From: Trissonchulus latispiculum
Taxonomy: Eukaryota > Nematoda > Enoplea > Enoplida > Ironidae
DNA: 64,000 nt
Assembly: GCA_030248195.1 (NCBI GenBank)
Contig: JASAND010008771.1
Location: 1-64,000, forward strand
Reading direction: 5' to 3'
Shown piece after piece: positions 23,173-33,560 of this stretch. The translations under genes were made by a program, and so were the position numbers. A model generated the notes under the pieces. It did not search any database and had not been told where the DNA came from. It saw only the letters and a program-made list of their open reading frames with translations. Position 1 is the stretch's first letter, and each line of letters opens with the position of its first letter.

Positions 23173-24472
23173 CTTCTTGTCCCCCCCTATTAACTCAAGC
23201 TAGGCTCAACGCCCGGAGCTGAAATTTGGTGGGTATGTGCGGGTTGGTCCCAAACCTGGCCCATTTTAATTTCATCGCTCTAGACCCACCCAGTCGACCA
23301 GGGCAGGGAATTTAATTTTTTAAAATCGTAAGGGGGGACCAAGGCGATTCTCAAAAATGGTCAAAAACTTTTTGTCTCCGATTTGGTTGAAAAGTCAGTC
23401 CTAGGGTAATTCGGGGACGCAGATTCCAAATCTACAATCGAAATTTTTCTAGCTTTTGTGAATCTCGAGATATGGCCAAAAGTTACACTGTTGGAGACCG
23501 CAAAAGTGAGCAAACTGCCCAGAAACGCGTAATATCTGTGTTTTTTGAACTCGTTAGTCAAGTTTAGCCGGTGGATTTGCTAGGATATCCTTTAAAAAGA
23601 AGTGTCATGTAACTTGTGGCAATATTTAATCGGAAATTCCTTATCCCAACTGCCTTTTTATGGGCAACCATTTTCAGAGGAAAGGTGTCAAAAATGGTCA
23701 AAAACTTTTTCTCTCCGATTTGGTCAAAAAGTTTGTCCTGGGGTAATTCGGGGACGCAGATTCCAAATCTGCAATCGAAGTTTTTCTAGCTTTTGTGAAT
23801 CTCGAGATATGGCCAAAAGTTACACTGTTGGAGACCGCAGAACTGAGCAAACTGTAAAGAAACGCCTAATAGTTGTGTTTTTAGAACTCATTAGTCAAGT
23901 TTAGCCGGTGGATTTGCTGGGACACCCTTTAAAAAGAAGTGCAAAGTAACTTTCAGCGATATTTAGTAGAAAATTTCTTATCCCAGCTGCCCTTTTATGG
24001 GCAACCATTTTCAGGTGAAGGTGTCAAAAATGGATAAAAACGTTTAATGTCCGATTTGGTTGAAAAGTCGGTCATTGGGTAATTCGGGGACGCAGATTCC
24101 AAATCTGCAGTCTAAATGTTTCTAGCTCCCGTGGATCTCGAGATATGGCCAAATGCTACGCTGTTGGAGTCCGCAAAAGTGAGCAAATTGTTTAGAAAAG
24201 CCTAATATCAGTGCTTTTTTCGAAGCCGGTAGTGAAGTTGAGCTGGTGGATTTGCTATGACTTCCTGTAAGAGGGTGTATCAAGTAACGTTTAGCGATAT
24301 TTAGTGAAAAATTAGTTATCCCAACTGCCCTTTCAAGGGCAACCATTTCTAGAAAAGTTCCTTATCCCAACTACCCTTTCAGAGGCAACCATTTCCCGAA
24401 AATCGACGCTACAAAATTAGCTGCCTAAAGAAAGAAGCGGCGGCAAACCATTCATGCCAGTTTAGCTTGTTT
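23173..24472 (+). repeat. Satellite cassette 10 (335-bp family), duplicate of cassette 9 start
   Basis: The head and first three 335-bp units copy 21056-22150 almost exactly. It then diverges and ends at GCGGCGGCAAACCATTCATG, directly before the first exon of the RRM-GYF gene. It lies upstream of or within an intron of that gene. Confidence 0.73.
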
Positions 24473-24500
24473 GTGTTAAATTTGTTTTCCTATTTTTCAG

Positions 24501-27500
24501 TACATTAATGCTCACCTTTTCTCATGGTGCTGAAGGGAAGGTCCAAGCCACTCAGTGTTATAACACATTGAAAGGACTGACTACATCGGACACTAAACAG
24601 TCAGATGTATCATTTGAGGCCAAATATAATGCTCTGCTGGACGCTGTGACAAGGTTGATGAAATCAACCATAACTGTAAATGGTACGTCTTGAATGTGAT
24701 AATCGAATTTTTTTCTTATTTGATATTTATATACGTACATCGCCCAGTTGTGTCGCTTTAAAAATTTGCTTTGTAGTTAGGTAATGGAGTTTTGTTTGTG
24801 AGTTCTGTGATATTAGTATGCAATTGTCTTTGGCTTTTATCCTTATTAAGGTAGATATATATAATCTAACACAACCCGACTTCACCTGACATTGGGATTC
24901 TTGTGAAATGTTACAATGGCTGATTTGTTTAAAGTTTTTTGTTTTGTAAAGCTTTGTTTGCTGCGAAATCGTCTTCTAAAATGTCACTATAGTTTGGAAA
25001 CGAATTCAAATTTAATCTTGGTTAGATTGCGCATGGGTGGCTCAATCGGTAGAGCGTTGGCCTAGATCGACAAAGGTTGTGGGTTCAATTCCCATCTCAG
25101 GCCCGAATTTATCGGGTCGGAGGTGCTGTAGTGGCAATCTTAGTTTCGTTCGTTCTTTCATGTGTAATTTTTGCTGCCTTGTTTAGAAAATAGGAACTGT
25201 ACCGTCACAAAGACTTATAGTCGTGATGATTTGCTGACCTATTGTCCTTTGATCTGTCCTGATCTGGTTGAATGTGGATCAAAGATCCCTGATGAAATCT
25301 ACTGTGATTCTCATTCTCCTCTGGTAAGCCGTGCGATCAGTTTAAAGCATAAGTTTAACTTAAAAACTTCATTAATGCATGCATTTGGCTTTGGCTTAAA
25401 GGTTTAGTTTATTACAATTGCTTGCACCTACTTTGACTGTAGTTTGTTGATTAGCAAGGGGTAATCTGTAGACTTAACATCTGCAACTTTTTCTGTTTTC
25501 AATGTTTTTCTCTGGAATTGGCCAATATTGCGATGATGTTTTTTCTCTCTCAATTTTGTTATGTTGTTTGCTAATTTTAGACCAAAGTCTTGACCGTCTT
25601 CAGTCCACAGTTGCGCCGACATCCTGTGACGACGCCCTCGGCCCTGTCGCCTGTCAAAAGTGCCGCTCCTATTTCTCCTCTTCCTCCTCCTCCTCTTCCT
25701 GTATCGATCACTGCTTCTTCTGTTGACGTATCGTCTCCTTTCGTTCCCGCAATTCCAATCGGTTCCACAGAGAGTGTGCCTACTGATGGGTTTCATTCCG
25801 CTGCTTCGTCATTCCCTTTATCATCCATTCAGTCTTTGCCGACAGTGAAAACTGTTGTTCCTGCCCCACCTGAGGCTTTCAATTCCAATGACAGCCTGCC
25901 TGTGCTGCAGAAACCGCCGGCTCCACACTTCGTTCGCACACTTCACGGCACACCTGACTACCGGGAGAACTTTGCCACAAACACTGATAACTGTACTGTT
26001 CCTTTTGACTCGAATACCCTGCCTGCGTTTCCTTCTTCTGTTGCTGCTGCTGCTGCAGTCCCCGCTGCTAACCGCAGCCTGTCGTCCAGTGTCCACTATC
26101 CTGACAGTGCGACCTTTGATCCTGCCGATTTCATACTGCCCACTCCGCACCTCTGCGCTTCCTCAGATACCACAGGCGAGCTGCCGAACTCGTTGGAGAT
26201 TGACACCAGAGTGTCTCGTGGTCCTGGACTGCTAAGTCCGGTAGCAAAGTTTGGTCGTCTGTTTTCTGGGGAGAATTACTGTACAGGTACTCCGTCCTCG
26301 CCACAGTCACTGCCGTCGCCTGGCAGTCTGGCCAACAGTCTCAAAGTCAGCGGCCTTCCGGCGGATGCAACTCTGACAGAAATTAAGACACATTTTGAAC
26401 GTAAGTGCTGTGTTGTTTTCTGGTTAAGCAGGAAAGAGTACTGTAATTGATGTTTTAAACTTTGTTTAGCTTATGGAGCCAGTTCGATGAAATCCTACTA
26501 CATGGATTGTTGCTGCTTTTCGTTTCTTTTATTTTTAATTGATTGATGAAATGATGACCTCTCCGCCGCACTCAGGAAAGACAAAAACCAAACCACGGTC
26601 TAATGTATACTCAAAATTGTGCTGGTGGTAGAGGAATATTGGTACGCCCCACTGGCCGCTTAGGACGAAAAAGATGCAAAATTGTAGTATGCAGACAACA
26701 GTTACAGAATGTACATTGCAACCTTGAAAACCACGAAGTTTTACTTCCTGCTTCCCCAGCTGAAGATCTAAGCGTAGACACCCGGTGATTATGACTTGTT
26801 GTGTGTAGGGTTTGGTGCTGTGACTCGTGTGAAACCGTTGTACAGTGATATGGCCCAATTCCTGGTAACATTCCAGTCACCTGGTCCTGTAACGGCCGCG
26901 GTTGTGGGGCATCGCTGCGGGGATTGCCTTTTTCGACAGCAGTGCTCTATTTCTTTGGAACCGTATTTTGACAGTATGTAAATTTAGGGAAAATAACCGA
27001 AGAATAAGTAAACTAAACTTTAAACCTTATTCATGTACTTTGAAACGTTTTCTTACGTTATCCTTTACCTTCGCGTTCTCTATGCCGCACCGGCAAAAGA
27101 AAATGCCGCTTGCCTTCTGTAGACATCTAAGATCCTAAACGTTTAGGGCCAAGGTGGTGATTTTTGATCTTGCAACAGCCTTCATTTAGCTAGACGGATG
27201 CAATATAGGTGATTCTGAAATTTAGGAATGCATGCATTTGCACCCTTGCATTTGCATTTGTATTATGTATGAAAACTGGACTAGAGTTTATGTTTATAGC
27301 AGTTGATGTAAACAATGGTGTGGAACCTGTATCGCCAGCTTTACCGCGGTCTTATTCTCCGATTGATTGCCCGAATTTAATGTAAGCTATCCGCTTTCTG
27401 GCTAGATGTTTTACCTATTTTGGCCAATTGTATCCTATTCCTCGACGTTTTGTCACTGATTTATGTTATTTGTTTATGGTTCTTTGGTGTTGTTTTAGAG

Positions 27501-30500
27501 TGGTTAATTCCAGTCAGCGTGCGACTGTACCTACTACTGCGTGTTCTTCAAATCCAGCCGATGATTTTACCTTTGACTCGGATGAATTTATTCTGGTATC
27601 GTCCGGAAAAAGTGATGGATCTGATAATACTCGTAAGTAATGGCATGAATCAAATGTTGTATACCTTTAAGCAATTTCGTGAGATCATTAGCCTTTTGAG
27701 TTACCTTGTGTCTCTGTTGTATACTTACTTAACAAATTGCGTGAGATTAATTAACAATAGCTATCGTGGCAGAAACGGGTATTGTAATCTGTTAAAATTG
27801 TAAATTGTTATTTTCTAGCAGGTACTTCCTGTTCAGTAGACAGTGCTTATGTCAGTGAACAAGGCACTCCTTCTCCGCCTGATCATCGAATTGTTGATCA
27901 AGATGCTGTTTTGCGTTCGCTGCAGGTATCTTTTTTGTGTTGTCTCCTAACTTTAGCCTATTTATTAAATTCCCGCTGTATTGAATTTTTCTCATTTTCT
28001 ATTATAAAATATTATATCCCCTTCAGTAATAAAATAAAATAATGTTTATTCAAATTTTTGAATCGGATCCCGGTAGAAATTTGTGGGAGGTGACAACTGA
28101 AAGCATAAATTATCCGTTTTAGTATTGAAGAAATTTCGCTGTCTTTCTGCTTATGTGGTGTAATTTTGGTGTTCATTAAAACTTATTGCTTTAGGGTAGC
28201 TGTTCTGGCCGACTTCCAAAGTCTTGCAACATTCCTGATGCTTGGATGAAGCTTGAAGGATCCTCAAAATGGTATTACATTGATCCCAAAGGCAAAGAGC
28301 GTGGTAAGAAAGCTTGTGCACTTGTGTGTCCCCCCCCCCCCCCCGAAGTCAGGGTGTGTCTGGTTCGGTACTCCTTCAGTGTTGTTCCATTTGCACATGT
28401 GTATTGAATATAACTTTGTCCAAGAACAAACTAAATTAGCAATAATGAATGACAGACAGTGTTCAATTACATTGCTTTTAGTAAGCTTTGCCAAAATAGA
28501 GTTAACGGAAGGTTTTTGACAAAGTTTAGATTAGGTCTGTGAAAATTCAACCGAGCTGAAAATGTTTTGAAGTTGCGGCATTAAAATCTAGCATTTGATA
28601 GCCTCCTTTTGATAGGTTTTTAAATTTTTATTTTAATTTTTGAAAAATTTAAATGAATGACAAATTGAATTAAGGTGGTGATTCCTTTTGGGCACAAATT
28701 GTTGGTTGGCGGCACAAATCAGGATGAAATTTGGCGAAACTTTCCGAAATACGTTCTTTTAGCGTTCTAACACCCTCCGCGCAATCCCGGTTCAAAAACT
28801 CGAGATTTCCGATCAGGGCGGTTTTTCCTATTTTCTGAAAGTTTGGCAGCAGCTATACAGTTATGACTATATTCATGTGAAAGATCTCGTTGAGTTTCAC
28901 GTTTTTGCTTTTTAAAACAACTTTCTAGCTTTTCTCTGGCGTGCGATATAGCTGATTTTCTTGTTTTGTCGTCGAAAACTTGTCATTTTGCAGAAATCAA
29001 ATAATCCATCATCATCATCATATCTGGGGCCAATCGGTGAGACCATATAGCCGGGCTAAAGGCGCCCGGTACCCCGGAGAAAGTCCAACACCCCGGAAGT
29101 TTCATACTGCATGACGGCCAGGCCTTGGGAGCAGTCGAGGTGGGTACGCGGGTTAACGATTTCCTGGGACAGCTCAAGATCAAGCAGAAGCTGGGCGAGG
29201 TAGGCTGGCTTACCTCGCCCAGCTAGGAAAAACCCGGCGGTAGGAGACCAAAGGCACCAAAGGCAGGCCGTCCCGGAATAGGGACCCAGATGGGGATCGT
29301 GCTTCTGAATGGGGCAGCCCAAGGTTGCATCCATTTTGTTGGGCCACCGGGATCTGATGACCACAAGCTGCTCCACCGCAGCAAGGTGAAATCCATTGGA
29401 GCAGCAAATAATCCATCATTTCTTGAACTACACAAGCCCTAAAATCAATCTAAGGGCGTCGATCTGAAGGTCTCACGGGGGCAAATTACCCGATGGATGA
29501 TCGTTTTCCAACAGCTATCCCGTAGGCTGCTATCATGAAAAATGTAATTTTTGCAAAAACACGACCAATTTTTTCCATTTGTGGAGCATTCACCATGCAA
29601 GCTGGAGGGCTGCTAGTTGAGTTCTGCACAAATGTACCCAGGGACGTTTTTTTAGTTGCCCCATTACTGCTTTCTAGCTAAAGTAATCGCTTGACAAATT
29701 TGGAAAAAGGCAAAATACAGGTTACGCACACATTTCAGCTTATTTCTCCATAACGAAGAGCGATTTCACAATAAATAAAACATCGTCCCCAGCTATTTGA
29801 TGGAGGTATCGAATGATATAACCGAAATTTACTTGAGTCTGCAAAAAATCTGGAAAATTATACTTCTAAAATGTGTTAAAAATATTTTAGAAAAGCAACA
29901 TCGGCTCCATGGTATGCATTAAAAAGAGAAAATGTTAAGCTGCATTTTGATATAAAAACTGCTTCTTAACTCCAAGTAATGAATGAGTAATAATGGTGCA
30001 AACTTTGTGACCAAAGGGAATCACCACCTTAAACTAACTTAAAGAGTCACACTGAGTGTCTTCTATTTTAGATTTTTTAAGTATTTGACCAAAAATCTTT
30101 AATATTTGGCAATTTCTTGGCATCACAAGGTGAGTTACTGTAAAAAGGTGCACACAAGGTGTGCTTTACTCGCGGAAGGTGTCCCCTGAGTCACTGGTGG
30201 ACTTGATTCGCAAATTATATCTAGGGAGTTCCAGTTGCGTAAGGACTGGGCAGCAGTTATCTCCACCTTTTGAAGTAACCACAGGAGTACGACAGGGCTG
30301 TGTACTGTCGCCCATGTTATTCAATGTTGTCATCGATTGGATAATGCTAAAACTGCGGAGGCCAGGGGTGACCGTGGGTCAGAACTTGGATATCTCGAAT
30401 CTGGCTTATGCAGATGATCTTATATTGTTTGCAGAGTCAGAAGCGGACGCGCAGCAATTTGTGGACGATCTTGCTGTAGCTGCGGCCAAGTTGGGGCTCC

Positions 30501-31547
30501 GAATCAACCCATCCAAGACCAAGGTTTTTGGCTCGCACAATATCCAACTGAACGGTACCCAAATTGAGGAAGTTGCTTGCTTTACATATTTGGGCTCTAA
30601 GATATGCTCCAATACCATCTCCCCGGCAGACGATATTGCTATTCGCATAGCAAAAGCAACTTCTGCTTTCGCCAGGCTCCGACATCGCCTTTGGTCTCGT
30701 CAGGTCAACCTGCATGTAAAAATGCGTGTGTACAACTGTGTAATCCTGTCCATCTTGCTGAACGCTAGTGAAACCTGGCGTCTCCTTGACAGTGACAAGC
30801 GAAGGCTGGAAATCTTCCAAATGGCGTGCCTTCGTCAGATACTTGGGATTTCGAGACTTCAGAGATATACCAATATGGCCATCAGGAATATGTGCTTGAA
30901 TCAACCAACTGTCGCCGCAGTCGACTGTGGTAGACGGTTTCGCTGGTTCGGGCACGTTTGCAGAATGGAGGATCGCCGGCTTCCCAAGTTTCTGCTCCTT
31001 GCAACGACCCCACAGGGTTGGAAATGCTGCCGTCACGCTCCGAAGAAAAGATGGATCAATCTAGTAGAGGCATACGTCACCCACCTGAAACCAGCATACG
31101 GTGCAGCTAACTGGTTAAGGGACTGGACATCTATCTGCCGGGATTTGGCACAGGATCAGACTCAGTGGCGACAGATTGTAGCTGACGGGATGGCAAGCCA
31201 TAACCGCCCCAATTGTTGTCGGCAATAAGTGCAAGTAAGTGCAAGTTGCTGTAAGCTCAAAATGTGAGCCGCGTGTGGGTGGGGAAAGCTCGAGTGGGTA
31301 TGGGAACCCAAAAAGTAGGCGCCCCCTTCCCCACATTCAAGTAAAGCTAGTCATTATACTTGTGTTTTAGGACCGTTTAAAGAAGGGCAAATGGCCGGTT
31401 GGTTTGTTGGTGGTTTTTTTGCTATGGATACGAAAGTTCGTCGAACAGTTGAAACCGAGTACAGAACGATAAGTAATTATTTAACATAAATCAATGTTTT
31501 TGCATTTTTTATCTTTTTCAGTTCCTTTAGGTAATTTACTGCAATAA
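24501..31547 (+). CDS. Ten-exon gene: RRM and GYF-domain protein with eIF4E-binding-like motif
   Basis: I assemble exons 24501-24682, 25187-25323, 25581-26400, 26809-26973, 27303-27381, 27499-27632, 27822-27925, 28195-28303, 31371-31472 and 31522-31547. All introns are GT-AG and all phases fit with no internal stop. From the ATG at 24508 this gives about 616 residues; an acceptor-like TTTTTCAG precedes the first exon, so a 5' leader exon or earlier coding exon may exist. In order: a candidate Y-x4-L-phi eIF4E-binding motif (exon 2), a long Pro/Ser-rich region (exon 3), an RRM across exons 3-4 (about residues 355-434), acidic/Ser-rich linkers, and a C-terminal GYF domain (about 555-616). GYF domains bind proline-rich ligands and occur in GIGYF translational repressors. 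A role in mRNA repression is my inference. Two acceptors are tandem NAG sites (27300/27303 and 27819/27822), so a one-codon alternative is possible. Confidence 0.72.
25031..25102 (+). repeat. tRNA-derived SINE head / tRNA pseudogene in intron 1
   Basis: GCATGGG pairs with CTCAGGC with one mismatch, GCTC with GAGC (D-stem), and GTGGG with CCCAT around TTCAATT (T-arm). Box A (TGGCTCAATCGG) and box B (GGGTTCAATTCCC) are good. The anticodon stem has a mismatch and base 37 is T, so a working tRNA is unlikely. Unrelated-looking sequence continues directly downstream, as in a tRNA-headed SINE. It lies inside the intron between exons 1 and 2. Confidence 0.6.
25187..25323 (+). CDS. Exon 2 with candidate eIF4E/4EHP-binding motif
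   Basis: The exon encodes KTYSRDDLLTYC, matching YxxxxL-phi (Y, then LL). This is the canonical motif by which 4E-BPs, 4E-T and GIGYF proteins contact eIF4E or 4EHP. It is preceded by TTGTTTAG and followed by GTAAGC, phase 1 in and phase 0 out. Short motifs arise by chance; the support is its coexistence with a GYF domain in the same reading frame. Confidence 0.5.
26334..26973 (+). CDS. RRM domain split by intron 3
   Basis: SLKVSGLPADATLTEIKTHF at the end of exon 3 matches beta1/RNP2 and alpha1 of an RNA-recognition motif. Exon 4 continues with FGAVTRVKPL and QFLVTFQSPGPVTAAV, matching beta2, beta3/RNP1 and alpha2. RNP1 lacks the usual aromatic triplet except Phe, so RNA binding may be weak or the domain may bind protein. 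The donor is GTAAGT at 26401 and the acceptor ends at 26808. The join is phase 1. Confidence 0.65.
28195..31547 (+). CDS. GYF domain in exons 8-10, split by a 3.07-kb intron
   Basis: Exon 8 encodes KWYYIDPKGKERG, exon 9 PFKEGQMAGWFVGGFFAMD and then KVRR, and exon 10 PLGNLLQ-stop. Together these match the GYF consensus W-x-Y-x-D-x2-G-x3-GPF-x4-M-x2-W-x3-GYF-x-(7-8)-VRR ... PLG. The second aromatic of the signature is Phe in place of Tyr (GGFF). Exon 10 has only eight codons and follows a 49-nt intron (31473-31521). Read-through of that intron would stop after only five more codons and lose the PLG strand. Confidence 0.75.
28332..28344 (+). repeat. Poly-C tract
   Basis: A run of about 14 C residues just downstream of the exon 8 donor. 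Confidence 0.8.
28674..30028. mobile_element. TTAA-flanked transposon in intron 8
   Basis: The left end reads GGTGGTGATTCCTTTTGG and the right end, reversed, GGTGGTGATTCCCTTTGG. Similarity continues for about 27 bp, and TTAA lies at both ends (28670-28673 and 30029-30032). TTAA target sites are typical of piggyBac and Kolobok elements. No transposase is present, so it is non-autonomous. It carries one GAAAGATCTCGTTGAG box related to satellite sequence and a nested retroposon at 29013-29404. Confidence 0.8.
29013..29404 (-). mobile_element. Retroposon fragment with 15-bp TSD and (ATG)n tail
   Basis: The 15-mer CAAATAATCCATCAT lies at both sides (28998-29012 and 29405-29419). In minus orientation the GC-rich body ends in a short ATGATGATG tail next to one TSD, as expected for a non-LTR element or its SINE. 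It interrupts the TTAA-flanked transposon. Open frames in it lack recognised domains. Confidence 0.82.
30161..31228 (+). pseudogene. 5'-truncated non-LTR (LINE) reverse transcriptase
   Basis: A 355-residue open frame carries the C-terminal half of a LINE reverse transcriptase: GVRQGCVLSPMLFN (about residue 42), catalytic YADD (83-86), LGLRINPSKTKV (111-122) and FTYLGSKI. It continues into the RRFRWFGHVCRMEDRRLPK region common after the RT in RTE/CR1-like elements. The endonuclease and N-terminal RT fingers are missing, so it cannot be autonomous. It lies in intron 8 of the RRM-GYF gene, in the same orientation, between the TTAA element and exon 9. No in-frame stop interrupts it, suggesting a recent insertion. 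Confidence 0.88.
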
Positions 31548-33100
31548 CAACTCTTCCCCAACGTTTGTCCTGGTAGTTGATTAAATTTAGTTAATTTTAA
31601 ATATGGTTTCCGTTTCCTTATTTTATATACATTTCACGCGGTATATATGTGAATTTTGTCTGTATTTTAGATGCGCATGTTAAGGAGTGTAAATGTATTC
31701 CATTCTTTTGCAAAATGCTTGGTTTGGAGAAACCTTGACTTCTTCCAGTTAGAGTAGGTTTAGAACTACATAGTATGGGTCAGGGTAGTTTTTACTGGGG
31801 GAGGGGCGGCCCCCCAAAACTTACCTCACAACCGGAATCGGCCCCTCCCGGATTTTTGCTTCTCGACCTCCCGAATCATTTGGGTGCCAAAATGTTTGCC
31901 AAACTTAGGCAAAGTTTCTAAATTTTCCGGCTTCGTCGGAGATTTTTACCTAAAACCTTTCACGTGATGTCCCTCCCCGGAAAAATCCCTAAAAGTGCCC
32001 TGCGTTTGAGTAGCATTTATGTAAGTTGCTCATGGTTTGTAGGCGCATGGATTTGGATGGAATTTTATTTCAAGATTTGTAAGTTAACATTAGAGTTGTA
32101 TTACTGGCAAGACTGAAAATGTAAGGATATTAATTAGGTTTCATTTGTTTTATTCCTTCATTAACAATTGTTGAGTTGAGTTTTTGTCGTTTTGCAGGAA
32201 GTTTCCAAATCACTGGTGGCCTGCGCTGTATTTTGGGACATGAAAACACTATTCCATTCTTTCTTATTGTTACGTAGCTATTTTAGTCCGCTTGTCGTTT
32301 CTGTATCATATTAGAAACGTTCTGGGTTTAGTTGACTTTTATTTGTGCTGTCAGAATGCTGATTTCTATTAGTTGTAGTTCAAAAATTTATGTAATTTTT
32401 GTTATTCACCCGTCATTGCATGTCGTTATATAAGCTATTAATAGCTAACCAGTTACTGGTTTGGCGAAGTATTGTTTCCAATGTTCAATGTATCGAATAA
32501 TGTAAAGGATGACTATAAAAGGTTTGTTGGAACTTTAACATGGCTTTCTCATTTTATTGGATGTTTGCTTTGCATAATTCTTCGCTTTATTGACTTTGCA
32601 TCTGCTGTCTGACACTTGTTTGCTACCGTTGTACTTTTCAGTTAAAATTTGACGCTAGGTCGGGGTCCTCAAGGTTTGTAAAGTTGGGAGTATACTCTCT
32701 GTCTCTAGATTTCTTAATACAAACTTTTTAACATTACTTTTTTATGCCTTTAAATATATGAATTGATTTCAAGTAAATTTTAGTTTCATAGCCCCTCGGA
32801 ATCATAAGGTGTAAAAATAGTTTTTGTATTTGTGTGAAAGGCGTACCCCCAGTTTGTCAATTCCCCCAATTTGTCAACTCCCTAGTTAGTCAACTCTAAT
32901 CCCTATAATTAGGGTTGTCCTCTGTTGGTCAACACGTTTTCAGTTCATCTCCACTTAGTCAACTCTTTTATAAGGAACCCACGATTGGTCAACTCGTTTT
33001 CATGCCATCCCCACCTTCTCAGGGGGGGACCTGCATTACGCTGACTAAAATAAATTTTTTAATATTAAACACTTATTAATTTTTGTTAATTTTTCAGAAC
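31548..33100. other. Region downstream of the RRM-GYF gene
   Basis: It probably includes the 3' UTR. A dispersed C/G-rich fragment lies at about 31780-31990 (GGGGCGGCCCCCC). An acceptor-like TTTTGCAG near 32197 is followed by an open stretch, but no donor or frame connects it. Degenerate GTCAACTC repeats occupy 32851-33010. Confidence 0.45.
32851..33010 (+). repeat. Degenerate GTCAACTC repeats
   Basis: GTCAACTC or close forms (TTAGTCAACTC, TTGGTCAACTC) occur about seven times at uneven spacing of 15-40 bp, often after CCCC-A/T text. No function is evident. Confidence 0.6.
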
Positions 33101-33560
33101 CGGGTTTTTGGCTCCTGTTCACACCCTCCCCCCCCCCCCCCCCCCGGGTGGATCCAGGGGGGGGGGAAGGCGGCCCCCTCTTCGTGATTCGAAGGTAGGA
33201 AAAATTCAGGAGGAAAAATATTGTTAAAGGTAAAAGGCCAAAAAATTTCGCGCCGTTGGCTCAAATTTTCGAATTTTTAACGGCGTATTTATTGCATTTA
33301 TGAAGAAGAAACTTGAAATGCATTTGATTTTTCGGAAACAATTCTATTTTGACTAAAAATGTGTTGCATTTTAAAAATTTTTCTGATGTTGCAAAATTAA
33401 AAGAATTAATGATCCGAAAACCGATTTTATTGTAAAAACAAAACATTCTTCAACTTCTGGGAGGGGGCTCCGCCCCCCAGTCCCCCCCCCCCGATGAAAA
33501 CATGTTACCGCCACCCGTTACCTATCGTGGATCCGCCAGTGCCTCCCCCAAATTTCACCT
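33100..33560 (+). repeat. Dispersed repeat with long C-tract and GC palindrome
   Basis: A C-tract is followed by GGGTGGATCCAGGGGGGG, then A/T-rich text related to 1498-1735, then CTTCAACTTCTGG, GGGGGCTCCGCCCCCC and a second GTGGATCC. The two GTGGATCC blocks face similar C/G tracts. Probably a degenerate dispersed element; its boundaries are not certain. Confidence 0.5.

Noticed and set aside
11500..24472. Integron attC cassette array
   Set aside because: The hairpins keep structure over sequence like attC sites, but no integron integrase, no cassette ORFs and no bacterial context are present. The recombinase relic at 4.8 kb is eukaryotic-type and outside the array.
25031..25102. Functional tRNA gene
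   Set aside because: Boxes A and B are good, but the anticodon stem is mismatched, base 37 is T and the acceptor has a mismatch. A SINE head or pseudogene fits better.
25428..26150. Minus-strand Arg-rich ORFs
   Set aside because: Antisense shadows of the Pro/Ser-rich exon 3.
26603..26788. Additional exon in intron 3 of the RRM-GYF gene
   Set aside because: An open frame exists, but including it breaks the RRM at its alpha1-beta2 join, whereas direct splicing from 26400 to 26809 restores the domain in phase.
29056..29435. Minus-strand protein genes in intron 8
   Set aside because: They lie entirely inside the TSD-flanked retroposon fragment and in several overlapping frames without a recognised domain.
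32198..32280. Further 3' exon of the RRM-GYF gene
   Set aside because: An acceptor-like TTTTGCAG and an open stretch are present, but the gene already ends with a GYF-consistent terminus at 31547, and no donor or frame links the two.
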